From contig CAMYOC010000010.1 of the NCBI GenBank assembly GCA_947259915.1, positions 1 to 64,000 on the forward strand: DNA of 64,000 nt, read 5' to 3'. Each line of letters opens with the position of its first letter. The first letter of the stretch is position 1. The notes beneath the pieces are model-generated. The model had not been told where the DNA came from and ran no database searches. It worked only from the letters and a program-made list of their open reading frames with translations. The position numbers and the translations under genes are program-made. This DNA is from an uncultured Gammaproteobacteria bacterium (GTDB lineage Bacteria > Pseudomonadota > Gammaproteobacteria > Steroidobacterales > XN24). Shown one piece after another: positions 18,459 through 25,802 of the stretch.

Positions 18459-18484
18459 GGAAACCCCGTCGAAGCGGGGTTTCC
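18459..18484 (-). terminator. hairpin terminator after small outer-membrane protein gene
   Basis: Perfect ten-base inverted repeat GGAAACCCCG / CGGGGTTTCC with a six-base loop, about 30 bases after the stop of the minus-strand gene ending at 18517. Read on the minus strand the stem is followed by TGTTTCC, a weak T tract. Confidence 0.65.
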
Positions 18485-18516
18485 CATTACTGCGTGATCG
18501 CCCTCTTGTTCGATGA

Positions 18517-19065
18517 TCAGAATTTGAATGCGCCACCTAGCGAAAGCAGCCAGACTTCGTCGGTATCGTCAATATCGAACCACTCAAATTCGGCACGCAG
18601 AGCAAAGGTCTCGTTGACGTGCCAGGCTGCCCCTGCGCCGAGGGCAAGGTCTTCGCCATCGTCGCCCTCGGTTTGCCCGAAAGCCTTCACGTCTGCGTTC
18701 CAGGCGATAAAACCGACTTTTCCAAACAGATCCCAATCCTCTGCGACCGGCAAGAATCCGACGGCGTAGAGATCCAGACCATCGGCGTCTACTTTGACAT
18801 TGGTCCCGGCAAAACTGTCGCTCTGATCACCGAAATCGACATAGCCACCCTCGACCCCAAAATATTCATTGAACTGATACCCGGCAAAGAGCTTCCAGCC
18901 GAAATCGTCCGAGTCGAAATCGACACCGCTTTCATCGATCTTGATGTGGGCCAGACCGCCGCCTGCGCCGGCGTAAAATCCTTCCCGTGCCTGAACCACG
19001 TTCCATCCGAAGATCATCACTGATGCAAGCATCACTGAAATAACACGACACAGATTGCTGTTCAT
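18517..19065 (-). CDS. small outer-membrane beta-barrel protein
   Basis: The ATG ending at 19065 follows a near-perfect AGGAGGT. The 182-residue product has a signal peptide (MNSNLCRVISVMLASVMIFG, cleavage near VQA), and the mature part reads GFYAGAGGGLAHIKID, FGWKLFAGYQFNEYFGVEGG and, at the end, VWLLSLGGAFKF with a terminal Phe. Alternating beta-strand patterns and the aromatic end are typical of OmpA-N/OmpW-size eight-stranded barrels. It is acidic. A hairpin terminator follows. Function unknown; it may be structural or stress related. Confidence 0.85.
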   Translation of the reverse strand: MNSNLCRVISVMLASVMIFGWNVVQAREGFYAGAGGGLAHIKIDESGVDFDSDDFGWKLFAGYQFNEYFGVEGGYVDFGDQSDSFAGTNVKVDADGLDLYAVGFLPVAEDWDLFGKVGFIAWNADVKAFGQTEGDDGEDLALGAGAAWHVNETFALRAEFEWFDIDDTDEVWLLSLGGAFKF

Positions 19066-19435
19066 TATCGACCTCCTGTTCCGGACCCGTTCCAGAACGT
19101 CACACAGCACATCAAGTATGGCTCGATTATCGGACTTATCCACTGGTATCTGCGCCGAAAACAACGCCGCGGATTGACTGTTTCATGACACGGGTTCCGA
19201 ATTGTTGCCCTGACGCAACGACTTCTGCCCGACTCTGTTTCTGTCTGTCGCAACATTCCTGGGCGAGTCGTGCGCTGTCGCAGGGTCCCGGCAGCGTCTG
19301 CCGCGAGGATGCGGGCGAACGGCCGTCGCGGATCTTTGCGCCGGGGAACATGCGGTGTGCCCGGTGGGTGCGAAACGTGCGAGAATTAAGGGTCAGCAGG
19401 GCCGATGATCCTTCCCATCGAGACAGGAACAATCA
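19066..19435. other. intergenic region between divergent outer-membrane protein and mop genes
   Basis: About 370 bases that must contain promoters for both divergent genes. No gene or clear repeat is seen. Confidence 0.35.
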
Positions 19436-19645
19436 ATGAAAACCAGCGCACGTAATTTGTTGAAGGGAAAAGTAAAGAAAGTCACCAAAGGCGCAGTCAA
19501 TACGGAAGTCGTGGTCGAGGTCGGCGGTGGAGCAAAGGTTGTTTCCATCATCACCAAAGCAAGCGCGGAAAAGCTCGGTTTGAAGAAGGGCAAAAAAATC
19601 TACGCGGTGATCAAGGCGTCCGATGTGATGATTGCGACGAACTAG
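19436..19645 (+). CDS. molybdenum-pterin-binding (Mop/TOBE) protein
   Basis: A 69-residue single TOBE/Mop domain: it opens with SARNLLKGKVKKVTKGAVNT, the hallmark molbindin start, then VVVEVGGGAKVVSIIT, and ends with the ASDVMIA strand. Mop proteins form hexamers that bind molybdate and buffer it in the cytoplasm. No molybdate transporter is nearby, but the window does encode a molybdenum enzyme (MsrP at 38671-39621). A modest ribosome site (ACAGGAAC) precedes the ATG. Confidence 0.9.
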   Translation: MKTSARNLLKGKVKKVTKGAVNTEVVVEVGGGAKVVSIITKASAEKLGLKKGKKIYAVIKASDVMIATN

Positions 19646-19666
19646 CGCGCAAGCGAGGATCAGCCG

Positions 19667-20074
19667 ATGCAGGTATTCGAGTCAAAGCGCGATATGTGGC
19701 TCTGGTTGATCCTGGGATTCAGCGTCTTGGTTGATTTGGGCGCCGCGGTAGCGCTGCTCTCGGCCGACCTGCCCCCGTTGTCCCGGACCATCAGCGTTGC
19801 GGTATTGCTGGCGACAGCAGCGCTGATCTTGTGGATTATGTATGGCACTCGATACCTGGTAGACCAGGGGGTGCTGACTATCTACTGCGGTCCATTCCGC
19901 AAGCGGCTGCGTGTCTCGGAGATCGAATCGGTAGAACCGACCCGTTCCCCACTCTCTTCGCCGGCGCTGTCGCTGGACCGCCTGCGGATCACCTACGCGG
20001 GCGGCAAAAAGATCATGGTCTCACCCGAGGATCCCGACCGTTTCCGCAACGCGATCGGCCAGGCGCAGCGCTGA
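19667..20074 (+). CDS. PH-domain membrane protein
   Basis: A 135-residue protein with two N-terminal hydrophobic helices (LWLILGFSVLVDLGAAVALL and VAVLLATAALILWIM) followed by a bacterial PH-like domain: TRYLVDQGVLTIYCGPFRKR, SEIESVEPTR and the closing ISPEDP-like MVSPEDPDRF. It fits the bPH_6/DUF1200 type. The role of this family is unknown. It starts 21 bases after mop. Confidence 0.8.
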   Translation: MQVFESKRDMWLWLILGFSVLVDLGAAVALLSADLPPLSRTISVAVLLATAALILWIMYGTRYLVDQGVLTIYCGPFRKRLRVSEIESVEPTRSPLSSPALSLDRLRITYAGGKKIMVSPEDPDRFRNAIGQAQR

Positions 20075-20154
20075 GGCGCGGGGGACGGGCTACGGCGAGC
20101 TGCGCTGTAGCGGACCTCATCATCGGACAAATCGGAAAGCAAAGGAGAAATCGC

Positions 20155-20601
20155 TTGTCAGAACACAGAGCCGTGATCGACTGGCGCCGCGGCACGCCGG
20201 ATTTTAAATACGACACCTTTAGCCGGGATCACACCGTCAGCTATAGCGACACGGTCAAGATCAATGCCTCGTCAGCCGCTGAATACCTGGGTACCGCAGA
20301 GTTTGCCGATCCCGAACAAAAACTGGTCGGCGCCATCTCGAGCTGCCACATGCTCACCTTCCTGGCTCTGGCCTGCAAATGGAAATTCGTCGTCGACGCC
20401 TATACCGACGACGCGGTTGGTGTCATCGGCAAGAACGAGGACGGCCGCATGGCTGTGACCGAGGTGCGCTTGAATCCTCAGGTGAACTTCGCGCCGGGGG
20501 CGGAGCCCGACGCGGTGCAGCTTGCCAAGCTGCACGAAAAGGCGCACAAATACTGTTTTATCGCCAATTCCGTACGCGCAAAGATCACGGTGGCGGATTG
20601 A
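20155..20601 (+). CDS. OsmC-family peroxiredoxin
   Basis: A 148-residue OsmC/Ohr-like protein. The start is a TTG at 20155, placed six bases after AAAGGAGA; no ATG is available in frame near the family start. The two redox cysteines are visible: Cys64 in LVGAISSCHMLTFLALA and Cys133 in HKYCFIANSV. The family reduces organic hydroperoxides with thiols. It ends 15 bases before the VOC gene, so 20155-21439 looks like one transcript. Confidence 0.9.
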   Translation: MSEHRAVIDWRRGTPDFKYDTFSRDHTVSYSDTVKINASSAAEYLGTAEFADPEQKLVGAISSCHMLTFLALACKWKFVVDAYTDDAVGVIGKNEDGRMAVTEVRLNPQVNFAPGAEPDAVQLAKLHEKAHKYCFIANSVRAKITVAD

Positions 20602-20616
20602 GTCCGGAGCCTTGCT

Positions 20617-21003
20617 GTGAGTGACCTCAACACCCAGCACAACCGTGCTGTCTGGTTCGACATCCCGGTGGCCGATCTTGATCGGGCCCGGACGTTTTAT
20701 CACGCGCTGCTCAACATCGAGATCCATCGCGAAGAATACGATGGCTTCCCCTTCTGTGTGCTGGATCACGACCAGGGTAACGGCGGCTGCCTGGTACCAG
20801 ACTCCGCTGCGATCAGCAAAGAGGGCGGTGTGCTGGTATATCTGAACGTGGACGGTCGCATCCGCGACGCGGTTTCCAAGGCAAAAGAACTCGGCGCCGG
20901 GATCATCGAGCCGATCCACGCTATCGGGCCCCACGGTTGCAGAGCCATCATCCGTGACAGCGAGGGCAACCGGATCGCGCTGCACTCGACGGTGGATACG
21001 TGA
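20617..21003 (+). CDS. VOC-family (glyoxalase-like) protein
   Basis: A 128-residue protein with a GTG start. It has the vicinal-oxygen-chelate fold pattern: WFDIPVADLDRARTFYHALL at the N terminus, FCVLDHDQG, and the closing IIRDSEGNRIALHS. Members bind a metal and act as glyoxalases, dioxygenases or resistance proteins; this one has no specific assignment. It lies between the OsmC and GFA genes, and both of those families handle reactive small molecules, so a detoxification operon is a reasonable inference. Confidence 0.88.
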   Translation: MSDLNTQHNRAVWFDIPVADLDRARTFYHALLNIEIHREEYDGFPFCVLDHDQGNGGCLVPDSAAISKEGGVLVYLNVDGRIRDAVSKAKELGAGIIEPIHAIGPHGCRAIIRDSEGNRIALHSTVDT

Positions 21004-21028
21004 ACACAGGATCGCTAAGGAGACATCG

Positions 21029-21439
21029 ATGAGTAAGGGATCATGTCTGTGCGGAGCCGTGGAGTACGAGATCGATCCCAGCGGCGGCAGCTTCCAGTAT
21101 TGTCATTGCACGCGGTGCCGCAAGACCAGTGGAACCGCTCATGCCGCCAACCTTGTCGTGCCCTCCGCACAATTTACCTGGCTGCGCGGAGAGGCGTCGG
21201 TGCGCCAGTACACCCATGCCAGTGCCAAACGCTTTTGCAACGCGTTTTGTACCGAGTGCGGGTCCAAGCTGCCCTGGCGGTCCCGCGACGGACGCTGGAT
21301 GATCGTCACCGCCGGCACGCTTGATGATGATCCCGGACTGCGCCCGGTGCGGAGCATCTTTGCCAGTTCGGGTGCACCTTGGTATCAAGAGCCGGCTACG
21401 ATGCCGGCGTTCGAGACCCTGCCGCCCCGGGGCGACTAG
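21029..21439 (+). CDS. GFA-family glutathione-dependent formaldehyde-activating-like protein
   Basis: A 136-residue protein; the ATG at 21029 follows AAGGAGACATCG. The zinc motifs of the GFA/CENP-V family are present: GSCLCGAVEYEI, CHCTRCRKTSGTAHA and FCTECGSKLPW. The name comes from a formaldehyde-glutathione enzyme, but most members have no proven activity. It follows OsmC and VOC genes on the same strand. Confidence 0.9.
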   Translation: MSKGSCLCGAVEYEIDPSGGSFQYCHCTRCRKTSGTAHAANLVVPSAQFTWLRGEASVRQYTHASAKRFCNAFCTECGSKLPWRSRDGRWMIVTAGTLDDDPGLRPVRSIFASSGAPWYQEPATMPAFETLPPRGD

Positions 21440-21505
21440 GTCCAACAGGCACAACCGATATCGTCAGTCGACAGCGGTTGGGCCTTATTTCAAAGGAGAG
21501 AAATC

Positions 21506-21649
21506 ATGACTCTATGCCCCGTCGCACTGGCCGCCAGCTGCAAGAAATGTCCCATCGTTTCGGTTTGTCCGCTAAAGACCGTGATCGGTGACTATCCGAA
21601 GTCCGAAGGCGACACGCAAAGCCAGAAGAAAAAATCTGCCGGCAAGTAA
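21506..21649 (+). CDS. small 47-residue cysteine motif protein
   Basis: The ATG at 21506 sits behind a strong AAAGGAGAG and opens a 47-codon frame. Four Cys lie in the first 21 residues: LC4PVALAASC12, KKC15P and VC21PLKTVIGDY, then a charged, Lys-rich tail (KKKSAGK). The spacing C-x7-C-x2-C-x5-C could hold a metal or an iron-sulfur cluster. Codon use and the ribosome site both support a real gene. I recall similar short CPVA...CKKCP...CPL proteins in other proteobacteria, but I know no function. Confidence 0.72.
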   Translation: MTLCPVALAASCKKCPIVSVCPLKTVIGDYPKSEGDTQSQKKKSAGK

Positions 21650-21691
21650 GACCAGGCCCGGGACCCGAAGTTGGACGCCGATACGAACAAT

Positions 21692-22084
21692 ATGCCGACG
21701 CCGCTGCGCCGGTGGCATGAGATCGTTCGCGACCGGGATCTGTCGGGTCTGCACGGGCTGCTCGCCGAGGATGCCCGCTTCCACTCGCCGATCGTGCACC
21801 GCCCGCAGGTTGGTCGGGTGGTCACCGCCATGTATCTGTCCGCTGCCTGTCAGGTGCTGCTCAACGACAGCTTCCGATATGTGCGGGAAGTCGTTTCAGG
21901 ACGCAACGCGGTGCTCGAATTCCTGGTCGAGATCGATGGCATCGAGATCAACGGCGTGGACATGATCCGCTGGAATGAAAGCGGCCGGATCGATGATTTC
22001 AAAGTCATGATCCGGCCGCTGAAAGCTATAGAACTGATTCACCGCAAGATGCGGGAGATGCTGGCGGCATCGACGGGCGCTTGA
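21692..22084 (+). CDS. NTF2/SnoaL-like protein
   Basis: About 130 residues. The start is uncertain: ATG at 21692 is used here, while an in-frame TTG at 21671 would add seven residues; neither has a strong ribosome site. The sequence fits the SnoaL/nuclear-transport-factor-2 fold: LRRWHEIVRDRDLSGLHGLL, AEDARFHSP, DMIRWNESGRIDDFKVMIRP. Such cone-shaped domains bind small hydrophobic molecules or act as isomerases; no activity can be assigned. Confidence 0.82.
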   Translation: MPTPLRRWHEIVRDRDLSGLHGLLAEDARFHSPIVHRPQVGRVVTAMYLSAACQVLLNDSFRYVREVVSGRNAVLEFLVEIDGIEINGVDMIRWNESGRIDDFKVMIRPLKAIELIHRKMREMLAASTGA

Positions 22085-22112
22085 TCGCCGGATCGAGGCC
22101 CAACGGGACCGG

Positions 22113-23435
22113 TCAGTCCGTCCGAACTCTGACCACCTTGACGCCGCCGAGCCCGGCAGCAACAAGCAGATACCTGTTCTTGTAGGCCACGTGATTGGCA
22201 GACTGCAGGTCATCAAAGCGCAGTTTACCCAGCATCGTAATGTCCTGCGTATCACAGTTGTCTTCCCTGAAATCCCTGGCGCCGGTAGCCACGTAGACAC
22301 CGGCCTCGCCGTTCGAGATAAACATCAGGTCGTCGTCTACCGTAACCGCATTGGTCACCACCACATCAGGGGACAGACCAAGCGAAGCTGGGTCCGGGCG
22401 GGGCACGTTGCCGATCACATCCCCGGTATCCAGACAGACCACCTGGACGCCTTCCGGACCGGCAGCGATAAACGCCTTCCCGCCCGCAATCTCGACCGTG
22501 GTCTTCGATTCCGGCACGTTGGCCCCCGGGAATGGGAAGGTATTGAGAAGGTTCATTGACCCGTTGGGAAACGCGTCTTCCTCGAAGACGGAAATCTGAC
22601 CCTCCGGCTGCCCGCCCTGGGCGACGACGATGCGGCGGCCCTCGTTGTCAAGCGCGACCCAGCGGGCATCGCTCAACGGGAATTCACCCAACTGACTCAT
22701 ATCCGTTTGGTCAAACGCGAACACGCCACCGGTGTTGCCGCTGGTAGCATAGATCGTGTTGCCGTTCTCCATCACGCTGGTGGCGACGAAGCTGGTTAAC
22801 CCCACCCGCTCGTTGCCGCTCAGGGTCAGGCTGTCGCCCTGGATTTGCATGCGCTCCAGCACCGACGGGAAGGGGAACTCCGGTGCATTGGTCGCCATTG
22901 CCGCATAGATGTTATTGCCATCGACGACCAACGCGCTGACATCGGAATCGTTGAATGTCGCGCTGGCGGTCAGTCTCGGCTTGTCGTTGGCCAGACCCTT
23001 TATCCAGTCGATGGCGCCGAGACGCGGCGCACCACGCATATTGTAGCTGACCACGCCGTGGTCGCCCTTGATCGACACCGATGTCGCCTGCACTACCTCG
23101 CCTTCCACCACCGGTGGGAAGACCTCCGAGCCCAGGGTCAGCGTCACCCTATTTGTCTTTCGTGCTATCGAGGGGCCGGACTTGTTGGCGGCATCGGGCG
23201 CATCGATCGGGATCCGTGTTTCGGGATTTAGCACGCGGATATCGAGATCCGCCTGCGTGTTTGTCACCGCGACACGTCCATTGGCTTCGTCGGGCAATTT
23301 GGCCACCTCCGGTGCGGGCCCGTCGGAGCCGCCCCCGCAAGCCGCAAGAGTGCCGGCGAGCGCCAGCGCGGGCAGTGCGCGCTTTGCTGTGCGGGCAGAG
23401 CCGGCGAAGAAATCACCGTAGATACGCATGTTCAT
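22113..23435 (-). CDS. lipoprotein with LVIVD/beta-propeller-like repeats
   Basis: A 440-residue protein with a signal peptide and lipobox (LAAC) followed by GGGSDGPAPE. Repeated segments of about 45-60 residues carry a pattern of hydrophobic strand, Gly/Asp turn and short strand (for example VSALVVDGNNIYAAM, RWVALDNEGRRIVVAQGG, GGKAFIAAGPEGVQVV, LMFISNGEAGVYVATG), like LVIVD or related propeller repeats. It is probably an outer-membrane-anchored binding or scaffold protein. It is convergent with the NTF2-like gene, 28 bases apart. Confidence 0.78.
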   Translation of the reverse strand: MNMRIYGDFFAGSARTAKRALPALALAGTLAACGGGSDGPAPEVAKLPDEANGRVAVTNTQADLDIRVLNPETRIPIDAPDAANKSGPSIARKTNRVTLTLGSEVFPPVVEGEVVQATSVSIKGDHGVVSYNMRGAPRLGAIDWIKGLANDKPRLTASATFNDSDVSALVVDGNNIYAAMATNAPEFPFPSVLERMQIQGDSLTLSGNERVGLTSFVATSVMENGNTIYATSGNTGGVFAFDQTDMSQLGEFPLSDARWVALDNEGRRIVVAQGGQPEGQISVFEEDAFPNGSMNLLNTFPFPGANVPESKTTVEIAGGKAFIAAGPEGVQVVCLDTGDVIGNVPRPDPASLGLSPDVVVTNAVTVDDDLMFISNGEAGVYVATGARDFREDNCDTQDITMLGKLRFDDLQSANHVAYKNRYLLVAAGLGGVKVVRVRTD

Positions 23436-23764
23436 AGTCCTCGATCCCTGTAATTCCGGCCGGCCTCCAAAGGCCAGACAAGCCGTGTCATTGCGCGCGC
23501 ACGGGGCCCCATCGAGGAACCGACCGCTTCAGTGCTATATCGGCAATGATGCCGCAAGGCCTTAATTCACGCCGTGACGGTATTCACGCAACATGCATCG
23601 GAAAAAAGAGACTTTGGTCACATAATCGAGCGGACAGCCGCCTTGGCGCCGGCCGGCGGCCGTGTGCGCGGGACCGCCTCAAGCAGCTACAATATGGCCG
23701 GATACCGGTTGCCGAGCTGGCTCAACCCGGACACCCAATCAATGCAGTCGACAGGAATCTGACC
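23436..23764. other. intergenic region upstream of yajQ
   Basis: About 330 bases between divergent genes. TACAAT at 23688-23693 is a good -10 candidate for yajQ, but the -35 is weak. No gene is recognised. Confidence 0.35.
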
Positions 23765-24247
23765 ATGCCTTCATTCGACGTCGTCTCTGAGATCGACAGC
23801 CATGAACTGGCCAACGCGGTCGATCAGGCCAACCGTGAAGTCGCCAACCGTTTCGACTTCAAGGACACCGGCGCCAAATTCGAGCTCAGCGAGTTTGTGG
23901 TCAGCCTCGAGGCCCCGGCCGATTTTCAGCTCAAGCAGATGCTCGACATCCTCACGCAGAAACTGGCCCGACGGAGCATCGATGTGGCGGCGATGGCGCC
24001 GGAGGAGCCGGAGATCGCGCTAAACAAGGCGCGGCAGAAAGTGGTGATAAAACACGGCGTCGAAACCGACACGGCGCGCAAGATCGTCAAGCTGGTCAAG
24101 GATGCCAAGATGAAATTGCAGGCTCAGATCCAGGGAGATCAGGTGCGCGTGACCGGCAAGAAGCGGGACGATCTGCAGAACGCGATCCAGATGCTAAAGG
24201 AAGCCGAACTCGGGCTGCCGCTGCAGTTTACGAACTTCCGCGACTGA
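23765..24247 (+). CDS. yajQ: YajQ-family nucleotide/c-di-GMP-binding protein
   Basis: A 160-residue protein with the complete YajQ sequence: MPSFDVVSEIDSHELANAVD, NRFDFKDTGAKFEL, KKVVIKHG-like QKVVIKHGVE, QAQIQGDQVRVTGKKRDDLQ and the ending LPLQFTNFRD. YajQ proteins have two ferredoxin-like domains; a Xanthomonas member binds cyclic di-GMP and acts on transcription. Its 3' end overlaps the convergent peptidase gene by 20 bases. A diguanylate cyclase is encoded at 33962-34936. Confidence 0.94.
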   Translation: MPSFDVVSEIDSHELANAVDQANREVANRFDFKDTGAKFELSEFVVSLEAPADFQLKQMLDILTQKLARRSIDVAAMAPEEPEIALNKARQKVVIKHGVETDTARKIVKLVKDAKMKLQAQIQGDQVRVTGKKRDDLQNAIQMLKEAELGLPLQFTNFRD

Positions 24248-25523
24248 CCCGGGCCGGCCGCTCTGCCGGTGCATCCGGCTTTTTGCGTGCGGGCCCGTCC
24301 ACATCCTTCAGGCTGTCCAGCGGCGCGCCGGCGATCCGTTCGGATTCCTGCTGCAGAGCGCGCAGACTGACACGCTGGTGACGCTCGGACAGCGCCCGCA
24401 CCACATCGTCCAGGCTGGCCTTGCCGTCGCTGCGCTGACGTAATTCCGCGTCCATGTCCGCCAGCAAGCGGACCGCGCGTGCGGTCACCGCACCGCTGGA
24501 GCGGTCGGTCTCGAGACGTTCGGCGTTCTCACCCCAGCGGCTTACTGATTCCAGCGCGCGGCGGGCGCGCTCGGCCGACAAGGTGCCGGAACGACGCATG
24601 ATTTCGATGCTGTAGTACTCGGCTACGCCCTCTACGATCCAGTCACCGCCGGGATCCGCCCTGTAACCCTGAGCCAGATGGACCAGCTCATGCAGCAGCG
24701 TGCTGGTGCCGTTGGCGCTGATCAGCGGCCGATCCGCATGAATAAACAGGGAACGAGGACCGGACAGGCCGCCGCGCCACATCGGGTCGCCGGCGGAGAG
24801 GATCAGCAGCCGCTCGGGGAAATCGGGAAACACCTGTTTCAACCCGGGCAGGTTCCAGTTGAGAAAAGCCAGCATGTCCATCCGCCGGACACCCTGGCCG
24901 GTCGGCGCCGCTATCGCGACCTGTACGCCAGCGACCGTGTCCCGTCGGACGCCGAGCTTGCCCGCCGCCATCCAGCCCACTGGCCGGTCAAAATTCCTCT
25001 CCGGATCATCGACCTGGAACCAGCCATCCTCGCCCTTGGGAAAGGGGCTGACGACGGACCAGCCGTCCGGTGCGTCGATCTGGAGCCGTGCCTGGGCGCG
25101 GGCGCCCTTGACCGAGCGGATCGCGGCGGGTGGCACGATGTCGTCGCCACGGAAGATGGCCCATCTCTCGGTGATCAACGAATCATAGCCGCCCTGCCCG
25201 CGCTTGTGATCCAGCTTCGCCACCAGCCGCAGCCGGCCACCGCTGGCCGGCGGCCGCCAGATGACCGCGTCATCAGTGACTTCCACGCTGCCATCGCCGG
25301 AGAAATCCCGGTGCCAGTCAGGCAAACGACGGAAACGCACTTCCCGCAACAGATCCCGCCGTTGACGCACATCGATGACCACCACGGCCTCTGCCCGCTC
25401 GGGGCGCAGACGCACCCGGTAATCAAGCTGGTAGAACTCGGGCGCGGCCAGGCTGACGCCAATCGGCGCCAGCGCCAGGATCAGCAGTGCTATCAGGACT
25501 TGAACGAGTCTCAATGTGTGCAT
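24228..25523 (-). CDS. M61-like (HExxH) zinc aminopeptidase-family protein
   Basis: A 431-residue exported protein starting with the signal peptide MHTLRLVQVLIALLILALAP. A beta-rich N-terminal region is followed by a gluzincin catalytic site: H278-E-L-V-H282 (LLHELVHLAQG) and the third ligand Glu298 in GDWIVEGVAEYYS. This resembles the M61/M1 aminopeptidase layout, with FIHADRPLISANG preceding the site. Upstream codons are open to 25652, but they give no signal peptide. It is convergent with yajQ and overlaps it by 20 bases. Substrate unknown. Confidence 0.82.
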   Translation of the reverse strand: MHTLRLVQVLIALLILALAPIGVSLAAPEFYQLDYRVRLRPERAEAVVVIDVRQRRDLLREVRFRRLPDWHRDFSGDGSVEVTDDAVIWRPPASGGRLRLVAKLDHKRGQGGYDSLITERWAIFRGDDIVPPAAIRSVKGARAQARLQIDAPDGWSVVSPFPKGEDGWFQVDDPERNFDRPVGWMAAGKLGVRRDTVAGVQVAIAAPTGQGVRRMDMLAFLNWNLPGLKQVFPDFPERLLILSAGDPMWRGGLSGPRSLFIHADRPLISANGTSTLLHELVHLAQGYRADPGGDWIVEGVAEYYSIEIMRRSGTLSAERARRALESVSRWGENAERLETDRSSGAVTARAVRLLADMDAELRQRSDGKASLDDVVRALSERHQRVSLRALQQESERIAGAPLDSLKDVDGPARKKPDAPAERPARVSRGSS

Positions 25524-25802
25524 CGGAACAGGCGCTTTCTGAAATGGGTGTGCCCTAACGCTAGCATTCTGAGTCCGGCATGGGGCTCTGCACGACAGGG
25601 GCAGCCTCCTGATCCAGCGCATCGGAGTTCGCGAATTCAGCATTATGTTCAATCTACAGCAAGAGGATAGTGCTTGGGGCGATAATGCCCGGACCTAAAC
25701 TGGTCTCTGACCAGCCGGAGTCGAGGGGGCTCCGGGGGGCCTCGTCGTCGTCCGGCCAAGGCCACAATTGAATCTGCTACATCTGCCCGGGGGGCAATCG
25801 TC

